Assembly: GCF_022747945.1 (NCBI RefSeq)
Contig: NZ_JALDST010000001.1
Span: 3,534,001 to 3,598,000, forward strand
DNA from: Micromonospora sp. R77
GTDB lineage: Bacteria; Actinomycetota; Actinomycetes; Mycobacteriales; Micromonosporaceae
Length of the DNA stretch: 64,000 nucleotides
Reading direction: 5' to 3'
In this document: piece by piece, positions 46,869 to 58,869 of the stretch
Numbering within the stretch: the first letter of the stretch is position 1
Layout: each line of letters opens with the position of its first letter
Position numbers and translations under genes: made by a program
Notes under the pieces: model-generated
Database searches by the model: none
What the model was told of the DNA's origin: nothing
The model's input: only the letters and a program-made list of their open reading frames with translations

Positions 46869-47848
46869 CGCTGCTCCAGCACGTTGCTGCGGTAGAAGGC
46901 CCAGGCGTCGCCGATCATGTCCTGGAGGGTCGGCTTGGCCGGCACCCAGCCCAGCTCCTCGTGGGCCAGCGCGGACGAGGCGACCAACTCGGCGGGGTCG
47001 CCCTCGCGGCGGGGCGCCACCTCGACCGGCACCGGGTGGCCGGTGACCTCGCGGACCGCCTCGACCACCTGGCGGTTGGTGAAGCCGTTGCCGTTGCCGA
47101 GGTTGTAGATCCGGTGCCGGCCGGGCACCGCGGCGGTCAGCGCCAGCAGGTGGGCCCGGGCCAGGTCCTCGACGTGGATGTAGTCGCGGACGCAGGTGCC
47201 GTCGACGGTGGGGTAGTCGTCGCCGAAGAGCTGGAGCTTCTCCCGCTTGCCGGCGGCCACCTGGAGGGCGATGGGGATGAGGTGCGTCTCCGGGTCGTGC
47301 CGCTCGCCGATGGCGTGGTCGCCGTGCAGGTACGCCCCGGCGACGTTGAAGTAGCGCAGCGAGACGGCGGCCAGGTCGTGGGCGATCGTCTCGGAGGTGA
47401 GTGCCATGTCGACGGCCAGCTTGGTGGCCCCGTAGGTGCTGGTGGGGGCCTTGACGGCGGTCTCCGGGATGGGCAGCTCGGTGGGGTTGCCGTAGACGGC
47501 GGCGGTGGAGGAGAAGACCATCCGGCGCACCCGGGCGGCGCGGACCGCGTCGATCAGGGCGAGCGAGCCGATCGTGTTGGTGTGCCAGTACAGCTCCGGC
47601 TTGAGCATCGACTCGCCGGCGGCGATCAGCGCGGCGAAGTGCAGCACGCCCTCGAAGCCGGCGTCCGGGGTGAGCACCCGGGCGGCCTCGTGGATCGGCA
47701 GGTCGACGTGGGTCGCCTCGGGGGCGAGTGCCTCCCGGTGCCCGGTCCGCAGGTCGTCGAGGACCGTCACGTCGTGGCCGTTGTCGAGCAGCATCCGGGT
47801 CACCACGCTGCCGATGTAGCCGGCGCCGCCGGTGACGAGCAGTTTCAC
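46865..47848 (-). CDS. galE: UDP-glucose 4-epimerase
   Basis: A 327-residue NAD-dependent epimerase. GTG 47848 (VKLLVTGGAGYIGSVVTRML) is chosen because AGGAGG lies eight bases upstream and the Rossmann strand begins here. The nucleotide loop is GGAGYIGS (residues 7-14), the catalytic pair Tyr139/Lys143 in YGATK, with SSTAAVYG upstream. It feeds galK by ATGA overlap. An AT-rich block at about 47938-47950 reads TATGAT on the minus strand and may be its -10 box. Confidence 0.95.
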
Positions 47849-48015
47849 GTCGGGTTCCTCCTGCCTGGCCACGTCCCGCCGCGGCCGTCCGTGGTCACCC
47901 TACGGCGGGGCCCGGCGCCCACGCTCTCCGCCGGTATTCCATCATAATCCGCCACGACTGAACAGATCCAAACATCAGGGCGGCCGTCGGGCACCGGCTG
48001 TCTACCATCCTTGTC

Positions 48016-49041
48016 ATGCGGGAAGCAGGCGCTCCCGGATCCCGGCGACGACCGCCGGGACGGCCGCGACGCGAACCCGGCCCGGTCGCCAGGACCGTCG
48101 CCCGGCTCGTGGTCCGCGCCGCGGACGGGGCCACCAGACTCGTCACCGACCTGCTCGGGGCCAGCCCCACCGCCGGCCGGGAGCAGATCAGCGAGGCCGA
48201 ACTGCGCGACCTCGTCGCCGCGAACACCGTGCTCGACCCCGACGAGCGGCGGATCATCGACGAGGTGCTGGTCGCCGGCGTGAGCCTGGTCCGCGAGGTG
48301 ATGATGCCCCGCACCGAGGTCGTCTTCCTCTCCGCGCGGCTCACCATCGCCGAGGCGGAACGCCTCGTCCGGGCCGAGCCGCACACCCGCTACCCGGTGG
48401 TCGACGGCACCCACGACGACGTGGTCGGCTTCGTCCACCTGCGCGACGTGCTGCTACGCCCCGACCGCGACCCGTGCACCACCATCGGGGAGCTGACCCG
48501 TGAGGTCAAGCAGCTGCCCGGCAGCAAGCGGGTGCTCGCCGCGCTCACCGAGATGCGCCGCGAGGGCCACCACCTCGCCGTGGTGGTCGACGAGTACGGC
48601 GGCACCGCCGGCATCGTCACCTGCGAGGACCTGATCGAGGAACTGGTCGGCGAGATCCACGACGAGTACGACAGCGCACCCGACCCGGCCCACGCGGGCC
48701 TGCCCGCCGTCGTCGACGGCCGGCTCAACCTCGCCGACTTCGCCGAACGCACCGGCGTACCGCTGCCCGCCGGTCCCTACGAGACGGTCGGCGGGTACGT
48801 GATGGCCGCCCTGGGCCGGCTCCCGGTGGCCGGCGACGAGGTCCCGGTGACCCCCGGCGCCGACGGCCCCGGCGGGACCGACCCGGACGATCCGCCCGGC
48901 GGCTGGCTGCTGCGGGTGCTGGCCCTGGACGGTCGGCGGGTGTCCCGGCTCGCCGTCTCCGCGGCCCGCCTGCCGGAGCAGCGGCGCGAGGTCACGGCCC
49001 CGGCGGCGCCGGCCGGGACCCGACGCGCCGGCCCGTCATGA
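48016..49041 (+). CDS. CBS-pair/CorC-domain protein lacking the DUF21 membrane domain
   Basis: A 341-residue protein from ATG 48016. It begins with a basic stretch, then goes straight into the linker [24 protein letters not shown] pair follows ([20 protein letters not shown] through [20 protein letters not shown]), then a CorC/HlyC C-terminal domain ([18 protein letters not shown]). Full-length HlyC/CorC proteins have about 180 residues of DUF21 with four helices before this point; here they are absent and no upstream frame supplies them. A soluble regulatory role, perhaps in ion homeostasis, is inferred. Confidence 0.85.
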   Translation: MREAGAPGSRRRPPGRPRREPGPVARTVARLVVRAADGATRLVTDLLGASPTAGREQISEAELRDLVAANTVLDPDERRIIDEVLVAGVSLVREVMMPRTEVVFLSARLTIAEAERLVRAEPHTRYPVVDGTHDDVVGFVHLRDVLLRPDRDPCTTIGELTREVKQLPGSKRVLAALTEMRREGHHLAVVVDEYGGTAGIVTCEDLIEELVGEIHDEYDSAPDPAHAGLPAVVDGRLNLADFAERTGVPLPAGPYETVGGYVMAALGRLPVAGDEVPVTPGADGPGGTDPDDPPGGWLLRVLALDGRRVSRLAVSAARLPEQRREVTAPAAPAGTRRAGPS

Positions 49042-50100
<1,059 letters not shown>

Positions 50101-50162
50101 CGGGCCGGGCGCGACGGGAACGGGTGGGAACGCAGTCGGTGGCCGGAGGGGTGGCGCGGAGC

Positions 50163-50708
50163 GTGGATCACAGGGACGGGGCACCGGAGGTCGGTGACAC
50201 GATCCAGATCGGGATCGCGGTGGACATCCCCGAGCCCTGGGGCGGCATCCTCACCCGCCGCCGGGTCGAGGCCGGTGACCCGCAGGTGGTGCCGGCCCAC
50301 GTCACCCTGCTCGGGCCGACCGAGATCCCGGTGGCGGCGCTGCCGACCGTGGAGACGCACCTCGCCACGGTGGCCGCCGCGCACCTGCCGTTCACCCTGC
50401 ACCTGCGCGGCACCGGCACGTTCCGGCCGGTGACCCAGGTGGTCTTCGTGACGGTCGCGGCCGGGATCAGCGAGTGCGAGCTGCTGGCCGCCGCGATCCG
50501 GGCCGCCCCCGAACTGCACCGGGAGACCCGCTTCCCCTACCACCCGCACGTGACGGTGGCCCAGGACGTCGCGCCGGAAGCGCTGGACCGGGCGTACGAG
50601 GACCTGGCCGACTTCTCGGCGCTCTTCGAGGTCGAGGCGTTCACCCTCTTCTCGCACAGCGGGCAGACCCGGTGGCAGCCGCGCCGCGACTTCCGCCTCG
50701 GCGGCTGA
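50163..50708 (+). CDS. 2'-5' RNA ligase / 2H phosphoesterase family protein
   Basis: A 181-residue protein from GTG 50163 (VDHRDGAPEVGDTIQIGIAV). Both HxT motifs of the 2H superfamily are present: AHVTLLGPT (about residue 59) and PHVTVAQ (about residue 130). Members act on 2',3'-cyclic phosphates or ligate tRNA halves. It follows trpS by 62 bases and precedes a YihY membrane protein, an order seen widely in Actinobacteria. The physiological substrate is unknown. Confidence 0.88.
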   Translation: MDHRDGAPEVGDTIQIGIAVDIPEPWGGILTRRRVEAGDPQVVPAHVTLLGPTEIPVAALPTVETHLATVAAAHLPFTLHLRGTGTFRPVTQVVFVTVAAGISECELLAAAIRAAPELHRETRFPYHPHVTVAQDVAPEALDRAYEDLADFSALFEVEAFTLFSHSGQTRWQPRRDFRLGG

Positions 50709-50765
50709 GCTGACCAGCCGGCCCGCCTGCCCGCGCGCCACCGACGGATCGGCGAGGATGACGGG

Positions 50766-51713
50766 GTGAACGTGATCGGCCGGATCGAGGCCGGCCTGGA
50801 ACGCCGGATCGACGCGGTACGCGACCGCTCGGCGACCTTCGACCACCTGTGGCGGGCCGGCACGCTCTACACCGACGTGCTGGCCGGTCGACTCGCCGCG
50901 GCCATCGCCTACTACGGCTTCTTCGCGGTCTTCGCGCTCGCGCTGGTGGCGTACTGGGTCTTCGGGGCGATCCTGCAGGACAACGACGAGGTCAGCGCCG
51001 CCGCCGCCGGATTCCTCGAGGAGAACCTGCCCTTCCTCGACCCGCAGCAGATCGCCCAGAGCAGCAACACCGTCGGGGTGATCGGTCTGGTCATCCTGGT
51101 CTTCACCGGCATCGGCTGGGTGGAGGCGATCCGGTCCTCGCAGCGGCTGATGTACGGGCTCAACCAGCAGCCCGGCAACCTGGTGGTCCGCCGCCTGGTC
51201 GACCTCGGTGTGCTGGTGGCGGTCTTCGTGATGCTCGGGGTGTCGGTGGCCGCCGTCGACGCGCTGGAGTCGGTGCTGCGGTTCCTGCTGCGCAGCACCG
51301 GGTCGGTCGGCCTGACCACGATCAGCGCGGTGCTCAGCATCCTGGTCAACGCGGTGCTGGCGACCGCGCTGCTGGTGGCGGTGCCCCGGCTGCGGATGAG
51401 CCGCCGCCGGCTGCGACCGGTGGTGCTGCTGGTCGCCGTCGGGATCACCCTGCTGAACACCGTCGGCCGCTACTACGTGGTACGCACCGAGCGGAACCCC
51501 GCGTACACCGTGGTGGCGACGGCGGTGGGGCTGCTGCTCTATCTCTATCTGCTCAACCAGTTGGTGCTCTTCGGGGCCGCCCTGGCGGCGACCAGCCGGG
51601 CCGGTCGGGTGGTGGACCTGGCCGAGGGGGGCGCGGCGGCGGCCGAGGTGGACGTGGAGGCGGACGAGATCGACCCGGACACCGATCCGGGTGCGCCGGG
51701 AGGGGCGGGCTGA
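50766..51713 (+). CDS. YihY/BrkB family membrane protein
   Basis: A 315-residue protein with about six membrane helices, starting at GTG 50766 (VNVIGRIEAGLERRIDAVRD). Family marks are the first helix region LAAAIAYYGFFAVFALALVA, the conserved IAQSSNTVGVIGLVILVFTG and the last helix pair VATAVGLLLYLYLLNQLVLF. The C-terminal tail is acidic (VDVEADEIDPDTDPG). The family was once called RNase BN, but that name belongs to another protein; its role is uncertain. Its stop lies one base before the GntR start codon. Confidence 0.88.
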   Translation: MNVIGRIEAGLERRIDAVRDRSATFDHLWRAGTLYTDVLAGRLAAAIAYYGFFAVFALALVAYWVFGAILQDNDEVSAAAAGFLEENLPFLDPQQIAQSSNTVGVIGLVILVFTGIGWVEAIRSSQRLMYGLNQQPGNLVVRRLVDLGVLVAVFVMLGVSVAAVDALESVLRFLLRSTGSVGLTTISAVLSILVNAVLATALLVAVPRLRMSRRRLRPVVLLVAVGITLLNTVGRYYVVRTERNPAYTVVATAVGLLLYLYLLNQLVLFGAALAATSRAGRVVDLAEGGAAAAEVDVEADEIDPDTDPGAPGGAG

Positions 51714-51714
51714 G

Positions 51715-52218
51715 GTGCGGATCAAGATCGACCAGTTCTCGGCGGTGCCGCCGTACGAGCAGGTGCGGGCGCAGTTCGCCGCAATGATCGGCGACGGTCG
51801 ACTGGCGGTCGGCACCCGGCTGCCGGCCGTCCGGCAGCTCGCCGGCGACCTCGGGCTGGCGGTGAACACGGTGGCCCGGGCGTACCGGGAACTGGAGACG
51901 GCCGGGCTGGTGCAGACCCGGGGCCGGCACGGGACGGTGGTGGCCCCCGGCCGCGACGACGCGATCGACCGCCTGCACCGCGCCGCCACCGAGTACGCCG
52001 CCGAGGCGGCCCGCCTCGGCGTCCCCCCGGACCGCGCCCTCGCCCTCGTCCGCGCCGCCCTCACCACCCCCACCCCTGACCCACCCCCACCCCCACCCCC
52101 ACCCCCGCCCCACCCGCCGGCAAATTCAGAGAAACTGTCGTCTCCCGCGCCCCGGAGGGCACTCTTTCGGAGAATCTGCGCGGATCTCGGGGGAGGGGAG
52201 GAGGGGGAGATCAGGTGA
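51715..52218 (+). CDS. GntR regulator, YtrA subfamily, with polyproline and repeat-derived tail
   Basis: A 167-residue protein from GTG 51715. The winged helix is complete: VPPYEQVRAQFAAMIGDGRL, then LPAVRQLAGDLGLAVNTVAR and GLVQTRGRHGTVVAP. The short dimerising helix (DRLHRAATEYAAEAARLGV) is usual for the YtrA branch, which ends near residue 118. Here the frame continues into ten prolines (residues 123-132, from a CCCCCA run) and then through a decayed hairpin repeat before stopping at 52218. Start and domain are firm. The tail looks acquired and non-essential. It overlaps the next gene by GTGA. Confidence 0.87.
   Translation: MRIKIDQFSAVPPYEQVRAQFAAMIGDGRLAVGTRLPAVRQLAGDLGLAVNTVARAYRELETAGLVQTRGRHGTVVAPGRDDAIDRLHRAATEYAAEAARLGVPPDRALALVRAALTTPTPDPPPPPPPPPPHPPANSEKLSSPAPRRALFRRICADLGGGEEGEIR
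52122..52180. repeat. Decayed hairpin repeat within the gntR 3' end
   Basis: AAATTCAGAGAAACTGTCG and AGGGCACTCTTTCGGAGAA are imperfect inverted arms around CCCGCGCC. The right arm's complement, TTCTCCGAAAGAGTG, closely resembles TTCACGGAAAGAGTG of the intact hairpin at 45601. It is read as coding sequence by the GntR frame. Confidence 0.55.
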
Positions 52219-52703
52219 ATGGGGTCCACGTTCGGGGTGGGGTCGACCATGATGGGGCCGTGGGGGCACTCGTGACGCTGGACCTGCCGGACGACTCGCC
52301 GATGCTGGGGCTGCCGTGGATCATCACCTTCGGGCCGCTCGGTGACGCCGACGAGTGGGAGCCGGTGGTCTGCGGGCCGTACGAGCGACCGCACGCGCTC
52401 GCCCTGGCCGAGGCGGTGGTGGCGGAGGAACAGCTGATGGCGGTGGTCGAGCCGCTGCTGCCGGCGCTCTCGGCCGAGGAGATCCGGGGTGAGATCGCCG
52501 CCGCGCAGATCGCCGCCGAGGACGAGGCCGCCCGGACCGACGAGGCGGACCTCTACGGCGACTTTGAAGACGTCATCGACGAGGAGCTGGAGCTGGCCGC
52601 CGAGCGGGAGCCGGCCCCCGAACGGGTGGTCGCGCCGAGCGAGGCGGAGCTGCGGGACGGCTTCGCCCGGATCGCGGAGCTGCTGCGGACCAGGGGCGCC
52701 TGA
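52215..52703 (+). CDS. Conserved-looking acidic hypothetical protein
   Basis: Up to 162 residues from GTG 52215, which overlaps the gntR stop. GTG 52260 or GTG 52272 (VTLDLPDDSPMLGLPWIITF) is more likely the real start, since the residues before it look non-protein-like. The core has a possible beta fold (ITFGPLGDADEWEPVVCGPY), then helices rich in Ala/Glu (ALALAEAVVAEEQL; EIRGEIAAAQIAAEDEAAR). No membrane segment. Family and function unknown. It ends 148 bases before a convergent glucosidase gene. Confidence 0.6.
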   Translation: MNGVHVRGGVDHDGAVGALVTLDLPDDSPMLGLPWIITFGPLGDADEWEPVVCGPYERPHALALAEAVVAEEQLMAVVEPLLPALSAEEIRGEIAAAQIAAEDEAARTDEADLYGDFEDVIDEELELAAEREPAPERVVAPSEAELRDGFARIAELLRTRGA

Positions 52704-52850
52704 GGGGGCCCAGACGGACGCCGGCACCCCGGGAAGCGGACTCCCCGAGGCGCCGGCGCCACCTCACCCCCCACCACAAGGGGTCGGTAGCCCAGCCGCC
52801 CGTCGGCGCGGGGCACAACGGACGACCAGGTCAATGGCGGGTTACCCGGC

Positions 52851-54488
<1,638 letters not shown>

Positions 54489-54591
54489 CGGTGTCGAACC
54501 CCGTTCTCTGGCGCGGGACCGCCGCGCGGGCGTGGGTGGTGGGCGCGGGTGTCAGAGCAGGATGCCGCGCTGACGCTGCAAGAGTCAAGCA

Positions 54592-54607
54592 TTCCTTGCG
54601 CAAGAAA
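54592..54607. promoter_or_regulatory. LacI/MalR-type operator upstream of aglA
   Basis: The core CTTGCGCAAG (54595-54604) is a perfect palindrome within TTCCTTGCGCAAGAAA. The same CTTGC/GCAAG half-sites recur upstream of malE at 55795-55904, pointing to one regulator for both promoters. Confidence 0.7.
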
Positions 54608-54691
54608 TGATGCCCGTCACCCATCGGTCAGCCCGCGGTCGCCCGCCGTGCCGTCCCACTGGGCAGGACGCGGGCTGCGGGCGGTGGCAGG

Positions 54692-55774
54692 TCAGGCCGG
54701 GACGGCGAGGGTGGCGGCGGACGGCCGTTGCCGGGTGGCACCGGGGTGCGCCGCGGCCGGCTGGCGCAGCACCGCGGTGGAGCCGCGTACCACCAGCTCG
54801 GGACGGAACAGGTATTCCGAGTGCGGGGCGGCGTGTCCGTTGATCTCGTCGACCAGCGCCCGGACGGCGGCCACCGCCATCGCCGCGACCGGCTGGCGCA
54901 TGGTGGTCAGCGGCGGGTCGGTGAAGGCCATCAGCGGCGAGTCGTCGTAGCCGACCACGGAGACGTCCTCCGGTACGGCGAGCCCGCGCTGCCGGGCCGC
55001 CCGGATGGCGCCGAGGGCCATCAGGTCGGAGCCGCAGACGATGCCGGTCACGCCGCGCTCGATCAGCCGGCCGGCGGCGGCCTCGCCGCCCTCCACGCCG
55101 AAGAGCGAGAGCTCGGCCAGGTCGTCCAGCTCGCTCTCCGGCACGCCGGCGAGCCGGGGCACGGCCGCCCGGAAGCCGGCCACCCGGCGCTGCACGGGCA
55201 CGAACCGGTCCGGACCGGTGATCAGGCCGATCCGCCGGTGCCCGAGCGCGACCAGGTGGGCGACGGCCAGCTCGGTGGCCTCCCGGTCGTCGCAGGAGAC
55301 GAAGGGGGCGGGGATGCCGGGGGCGTACCCGTTGATCATGACGACCGGCAGCGGCCGGGCGATCAGCGCCCGGTAGCGGTCGTGGTTGGCCGCGGTGTCG
55401 GCGTGCAGCCCGGAGACGAACACGATCCCGGAGACCTGCCGGTCCAGCAGCATCTCGACGTACTCGTCCTCGGTGACGCCGCCGGGGGTCTGGGTGCACA
55501 GCACCGGTGTGAAGCCGCTCTGCGCCAGCGTCGACTCGATGACCTGGGCGAACGCCGGGAAGATCGGATTCTCCAGCTCCGGCACCACCAGGCCGACCAG
55601 GCCCGCGCTGCGCTTGCGCAGCCGGGCGGGGCGCTCGTAGCCGAGCACGTCGAGGGCGGTCAGGACGGCTTGCCGGGTCTCGGGGGCCACTCCGGGGCGG
55701 TCGTTGAGCACCCGCGACACCGTGGCCTCGCTGACTTCGGCCTGTTGGGCGATGTCGGACAGTCGAGCGCGCAT
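54692..55774 (-). CDS. malR: LacI family repressor, MalR/AglR-like
   Basis: A 360-residue regulator from ATG 55774. The HTH and hinge are at residues 1-55 (MRARLSDIAQQAEVSEATVS; VLNDRPGVAPETRQAVLTAL). The sugar-binding domain contains GLVGLVVPELENPIFPAFAQ, HRRIGLITGPDRFVPVQRR and VVGYDDSPLMAFTDPPLTT. It lies between aglA and the divergent malEFG operon and most likely responds to maltose or maltodextrin. The operator half-site CTTGC/GCAAG is present on both flanks. The sugar specificity is inferred from neighbours. Confidence 0.92.
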   Translation of the reverse strand: MRARLSDIAQQAEVSEATVSRVLNDRPGVAPETRQAVLTALDVLGYERPARLRKRSAGLVGLVVPELENPIFPAFAQVIESTLAQSGFTPVLCTQTPGGVTEDEYVEMLLDRQVSGIVFVSGLHADTAANHDRYRALIARPLPVVMINGYAPGIPAPFVSCDDREATELAVAHLVALGHRRIGLITGPDRFVPVQRRVAGFRAAVPRLAGVPESELDDLAELSLFGVEGGEAAAGRLIERGVTGIVCGSDLMALGAIRAARQRGLAVPEDVSVVGYDDSPLMAFTDPPLTTMRQPVAAMAVAAVRALVDEINGHAAPHSEYLFRPELVVRGSTAVLRQPAAAHPGATRQRPSAATLAVPA

Positions 55775-55794
55775 GGCGGCACTTTAGCTCAAGG

Positions 55795-55904
55795 GCAAGT
55801 TCTTGCGTACACTTCTGCAAGCCCTTCCATTCTCTGCAACCTCTTGCTAACGTCCCCGCAACATGCGAGAGCAGCGGCGCAGCACCCCGGCGCCGGTCGG
55901 CAAG
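55795..55904. promoter_or_regulatory. Operator cluster upstream of malE
   Basis: GCAAGTTCTTGC (55795-55806), GCAAG (55817-55821), GCAACCTCTTGC (55836-55847) and GCAAG (55900-55904) are repeated half-sites of the motif found upstream of aglA. The cluster covers the divergent malR-malE promoter region, so both repression of malEFG and malR autoregulation are likely. Confidence 0.7.
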
Positions 55905-55972
55905 AACTTTCAGAGCTTTCCACTGGCGGGCCGCCCTTCCCCCGGCGGGCCGCCATGACGACAGGAGTACCG

Positions 55973-57229
55973 ATGCGCATCCGTACCGCGGGTGTGGTCG
56001 CCGTCCTCGGCCTGGCGCTCGCCGCCTCCGGCTGTGGCGGTAGCGACAGCGACAAGCCGGCCGCCAAGGAGTCCGCCAAGCCGGCGGGCGCGAGCGGCAA
56101 GCTGGTCATCTGGGCCGACGACAAGCGGACCGCGGCCCTCAAGCCGTTCGCCGAGCAGTTCGGCCAGGAGAACGGCGTCACCGTCGAGGTGCAGGCCGTC
56201 TCCAAGGACCTGCAGACCAACTTCGTCACCGCCTCCCAGCAGGGCAGCGGCCCGGACGTCGTGGTCGGCGCGCACGACTGGATCGGCAACCTGGTCCAGA
56301 ACGGCGCCATCGACCCGGTTCAGCTCGCCGCCGAGCAGAAGAGCGCGTTCAACGAGACCGCCATCAAGGCGGTGACCTTCAACGGTCAGCTCTACGGCGT
56401 GCCCTACGCGACCGAGAACATCGCGCTGATCCGCAACACCGAGCTGGCCCCCGAGGCGCCGAAGACGATCGAGGACCTGGTCGCCACCGGCAAGAAGCTC
56501 AAGGCCGACAAGAAGGCCAGCGAGATCCTCTGCCTCCAGTCCGGCCAGAACGGCGACGCGTACCACATCTACCCGCTGTACACCTCCGGCGGCGGCTACC
56601 TCTTCGGCACCGGCGCCAACGGCGACTACGACCCGAAGGACCTGGGCGTGGGCAAGCCGGAGTCGATCGCGGCCTTCCAGAAGATCGCCAAGCTCGGCGA
56701 GAAGGGCGACGGTGCGCTGAAGCGCTCCATCACCGGCGAGAACTCCATCGCCACCTTCACCGGCAAGAAGTGCGCCTTCCTGGTCTCCGGCCCGTGGGCC
56801 ATCGCCGACGCCAAGAAGGCCGGCATCAAGTACGACATCTCCCCGGTCCCCGGCTTCGCCGGTGGCAAGGAGGCCCAGCCGTTCGTGGGCGTCCAGGCGT
56901 TCTACGTCGCCGCCAAGGGCAAGAACAAGGCCCTGGCCCAGGAGTTCGTCAGCAACTACGTGACCAAGCCCGAGCTGGCCGTCGCGCTCTACAAGGCCGA
57001 GCCGCGCCCGCCGGCGCTGACCGCCGCCTTCGACCAGGTCAAGGGCGAGGACCCGGACCTGGCGAAGTTCTCCGAGGCCGGTAAGAACGGCCAGGTGCTC
57101 CCGGCGATCCCGGCCATGGCCGCGATCTGGGACCCGTTCGGCAAGGCGGAGGCCGCCATCATCGGTGGCGCCGACCCGGCCAAGACGATCACGGCCGCTG
57201 GCAAGACCATCCAGGGTCAGATCAAGTAA
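55973..57229 (+). CDS. malE: Maltose/maltodextrin ABC transporter substrate-binding lipoprotein
   Basis: A 418-residue exported lipoprotein. ATG 55973 (MRIRTAGVVAVLGLALAASG) follows CAGGAG by six bases. The lipobox is LAASGC with Cys21 as the lipidated residue. The mature protein has the MalE fold: KLVIWADDKRTAALKPFAEQ, GPDVVVGAHDWIGNLVQNGA and FVGVQAFYVAAKGKNKALAQ. Its stop overlaps the malF start (TAATG). The ligand is inferred from the flanking glucosidases. Confidence 0.93.
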   Translation: MRIRTAGVVAVLGLALAASGCGGSDSDKPAAKESAKPAGASGKLVIWADDKRTAALKPFAEQFGQENGVTVEVQAVSKDLQTNFVTASQQGSGPDVVVGAHDWIGNLVQNGAIDPVQLAAEQKSAFNETAIKAVTFNGQLYGVPYATENIALIRNTELAPEAPKTIEDLVATGKKLKADKKASEILCLQSGQNGDAYHIYPLYTSGGGYLFGTGANGDYDPKDLGVGKPESIAAFQKIAKLGEKGDGALKRSITGENSIATFTGKKCAFLVSGPWAIADAKKAGIKYDISPVPGFAGGKEAQPFVGVQAFYVAAKGKNKALAQEFVSNYVTKPELAVALYKAEPRPPALTAAFDQVKGEDPDLAKFSEAGKNGQVLPAIPAMAAIWDPFGKAEAAIIGGADPAKTITAAGKTIQGQIK

Positions 57230-58869
57230 TGAGCACGTCGCTGTCCGGCCCGGGTTCCGCCACGCGGAACCCGGGCCGGGAGCCCGTCGGCTCCGGGCTC
57301 CCGCGCAAGTCCCGTACCGCGCGGAACCACGCGCCGATCACCCTGACCGGCCTCATCGTCAAGGTGGTCCTGCTCGGCCTGGTGGCCGGGATCGCGCTCT
57401 GGGCGGCCTTCCCGCTCATCGAGGCCAAGATGTGGACCGGCCTGGCCATCCTGGTGGCCACCACCGCCGTCCTGTTCTACCTCTACCTCACCCGGCGGCA
57501 CATCCCGGCGAAGTACCTGGTCCCCGGCACGCTCTTCCTGATCGCCTTCCAGATCTTCCCGGTGCTCTACACCGCCAGCACCGCCTTCACGAACTTCGGC
57601 GACGGCCACCGCGGCAGCAAGGACGACGCGATCGTCGCCATCCAGAGCTCCTCGGTGAAGCAGGTCCCCGGCTCCGCCGAGTACGCGCTCTCCATCGCCA
57701 CCAAGGGCGACCCGGCCACCGGCCCGCTGGTCTTCCTGGTCACCGACCCGAAGACCCGTGAGGTCTCCGCCGGTGACGCCGGTGGGCTGCGCAAGCTCGA
57801 CCCCGGCCAGTTCACGGTCACCCCGACCGGCAAGGTCACCGCCGCCGACGGCTACACCGTGCTCAACTTCGGCCAGGCCAGCGCCCGCAGCAAGGAGATC
57901 ACCGACCTGGTGGTCCCCACCGCCGGCGGCGCGCTGCGCTCCTCCGGCCTGTCCCGCGCCTACGAGGGCAAGGCCATCCGGGCGTACGACGCCGGGTGCG
58001 ACTGCATCAAGGACAGCGAGAGCGGCAAGACCTGGGCCGCCGACGAGGCGACCGGCTCCTTCGTCGCGGCGGACGGCGACCGGCTCACCCAGGGCTGGAA
58101 GGTCGCCGTCGGGCTGCAGAACTTCAGCCGGGTGCTCACCGACCCCGGCATCTCCGGGCCGTTCTTCGGCACGCTGGCCTGGAACTTCGCCTTCGCGCTC
58201 GGTTCCACCGGCTTCACCTTCCTGCTCGGCATGGCCATCGCCCTCGCCCTGCACTCGCCCCGGATGAAGGGCACCAACTTCTACCGGGTGCTGCTGATCC
58301 TGCCGTACGCCATGCCGTCGTTCGCGATGCTGCTGGTCTGGCGGGACATGTTCAACACCGACTTCGGTCTGATCAACAACCTCTTCGGGGTCGGCGTCGA
58401 CTGGTTCGGCGGTAGCTGGTCGGCCCGGATCGCGGTGCTGCTGGTGCAGCTCTGGCTCGGCTACCCGTACATGTTCCTGGTGGCCACCGGCGCGCTCCAG
58501 GCGATCCCGCGGGAGCTGACCGAGGCCACCTCGGTCGACGGCGCGTCGCCCTGGCAGTCGTTCAAGGCGGTCACCCTGCCGCTGCTGCTGGTCGCGCTCT
58601 CGCCGCTGCTGATCGCGTCGTTCGCGTACAACTTCAACAACGTCAACGCGATCCTGCTGACCACCGAGGGCGGCCCGTTCGCGCCGGACAACCCGGCCAA
58701 CGGCGCCACCGACCTGTTGATCACCTACACCTACCGGCTCGCCTTCGGTGCCCAGGGCGCCGAGTTCGGGTTGGCGGCCGCCGTCTCGATCTTCATCTTC
58801 GCGATCGTGGCCACGGTGTCTGCGGTCAGCTTCGCCCGGACCCGCAAGCAGGAGGAGGTCTACTCGTGA
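57229..58869 (+). CDS. malF: Maltose ABC transporter permease MalF
   Basis: A 546-residue permease from ATG 57229. As in enteric MalF, the first helices are followed by a large extracytoplasmic insert (about residues 130-275, including two cysteines in AGCDCIKDSESG). The EAA loop that contacts the ATPase is visible as ELTEATSVDGASPWQSFKAV. About eight membrane helices in total. Its end overlaps malG by GTGA. No ATPase gene follows, so the shared MsiK-type ATPase encoded elsewhere is expected. Confidence 0.93.
   Translation: MSTSLSGPGSATRNPGREPVGSGLPRKSRTARNHAPITLTGLIVKVVLLGLVAGIALWAAFPLIEAKMWTGLAILVATTAVLFYLYLTRRHIPAKYLVPGTLFLIAFQIFPVLYTASTAFTNFGDGHRGSKDDAIVAIQSSSVKQVPGSAEYALSIATKGDPATGPLVFLVTDPKTREVSAGDAGGLRKLDPGQFTVTPTGKVTAADGYTVLNFGQASARSKEITDLVVPTAGGALRSSGLSRAYEGKAIRAYDAGCDCIKDSESGKTWAADEATGSFVAADGDRLTQGWKVAVGLQNFSRVLTDPGISGPFFGTLAWNFAFALGSTGFTFLLGMAIALALHSPRMKGTNFYRVLLILPYAMPSFAMLLVWRDMFNTDFGLINNLFGVGVDWFGGSWSARIAVLLVQLWLGYPYMFLVATGALQAIPRELTEATSVDGASPWQSFKAVTLPLLLVALSPLLIASFAYNFNNVNAILLTTEGGPFAPDNPANGATDLLITYTYRLAFGAQGAEFGLAAAVSIFIFAIVATVSAVSFARTRKQEEVYS

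Noticed and set aside
52073..52112. The CCCCCA tandem tract as a microsatellite or CRISPR-like array
   Set aside because: It is a short polyproline-coding run without spacers.
54728..55972. A long N-terminal extension of the MalE frame
   Set aside because: It is antisense to malR; the lipoprotein signal peptide and ribosome site fix the start at 55973.
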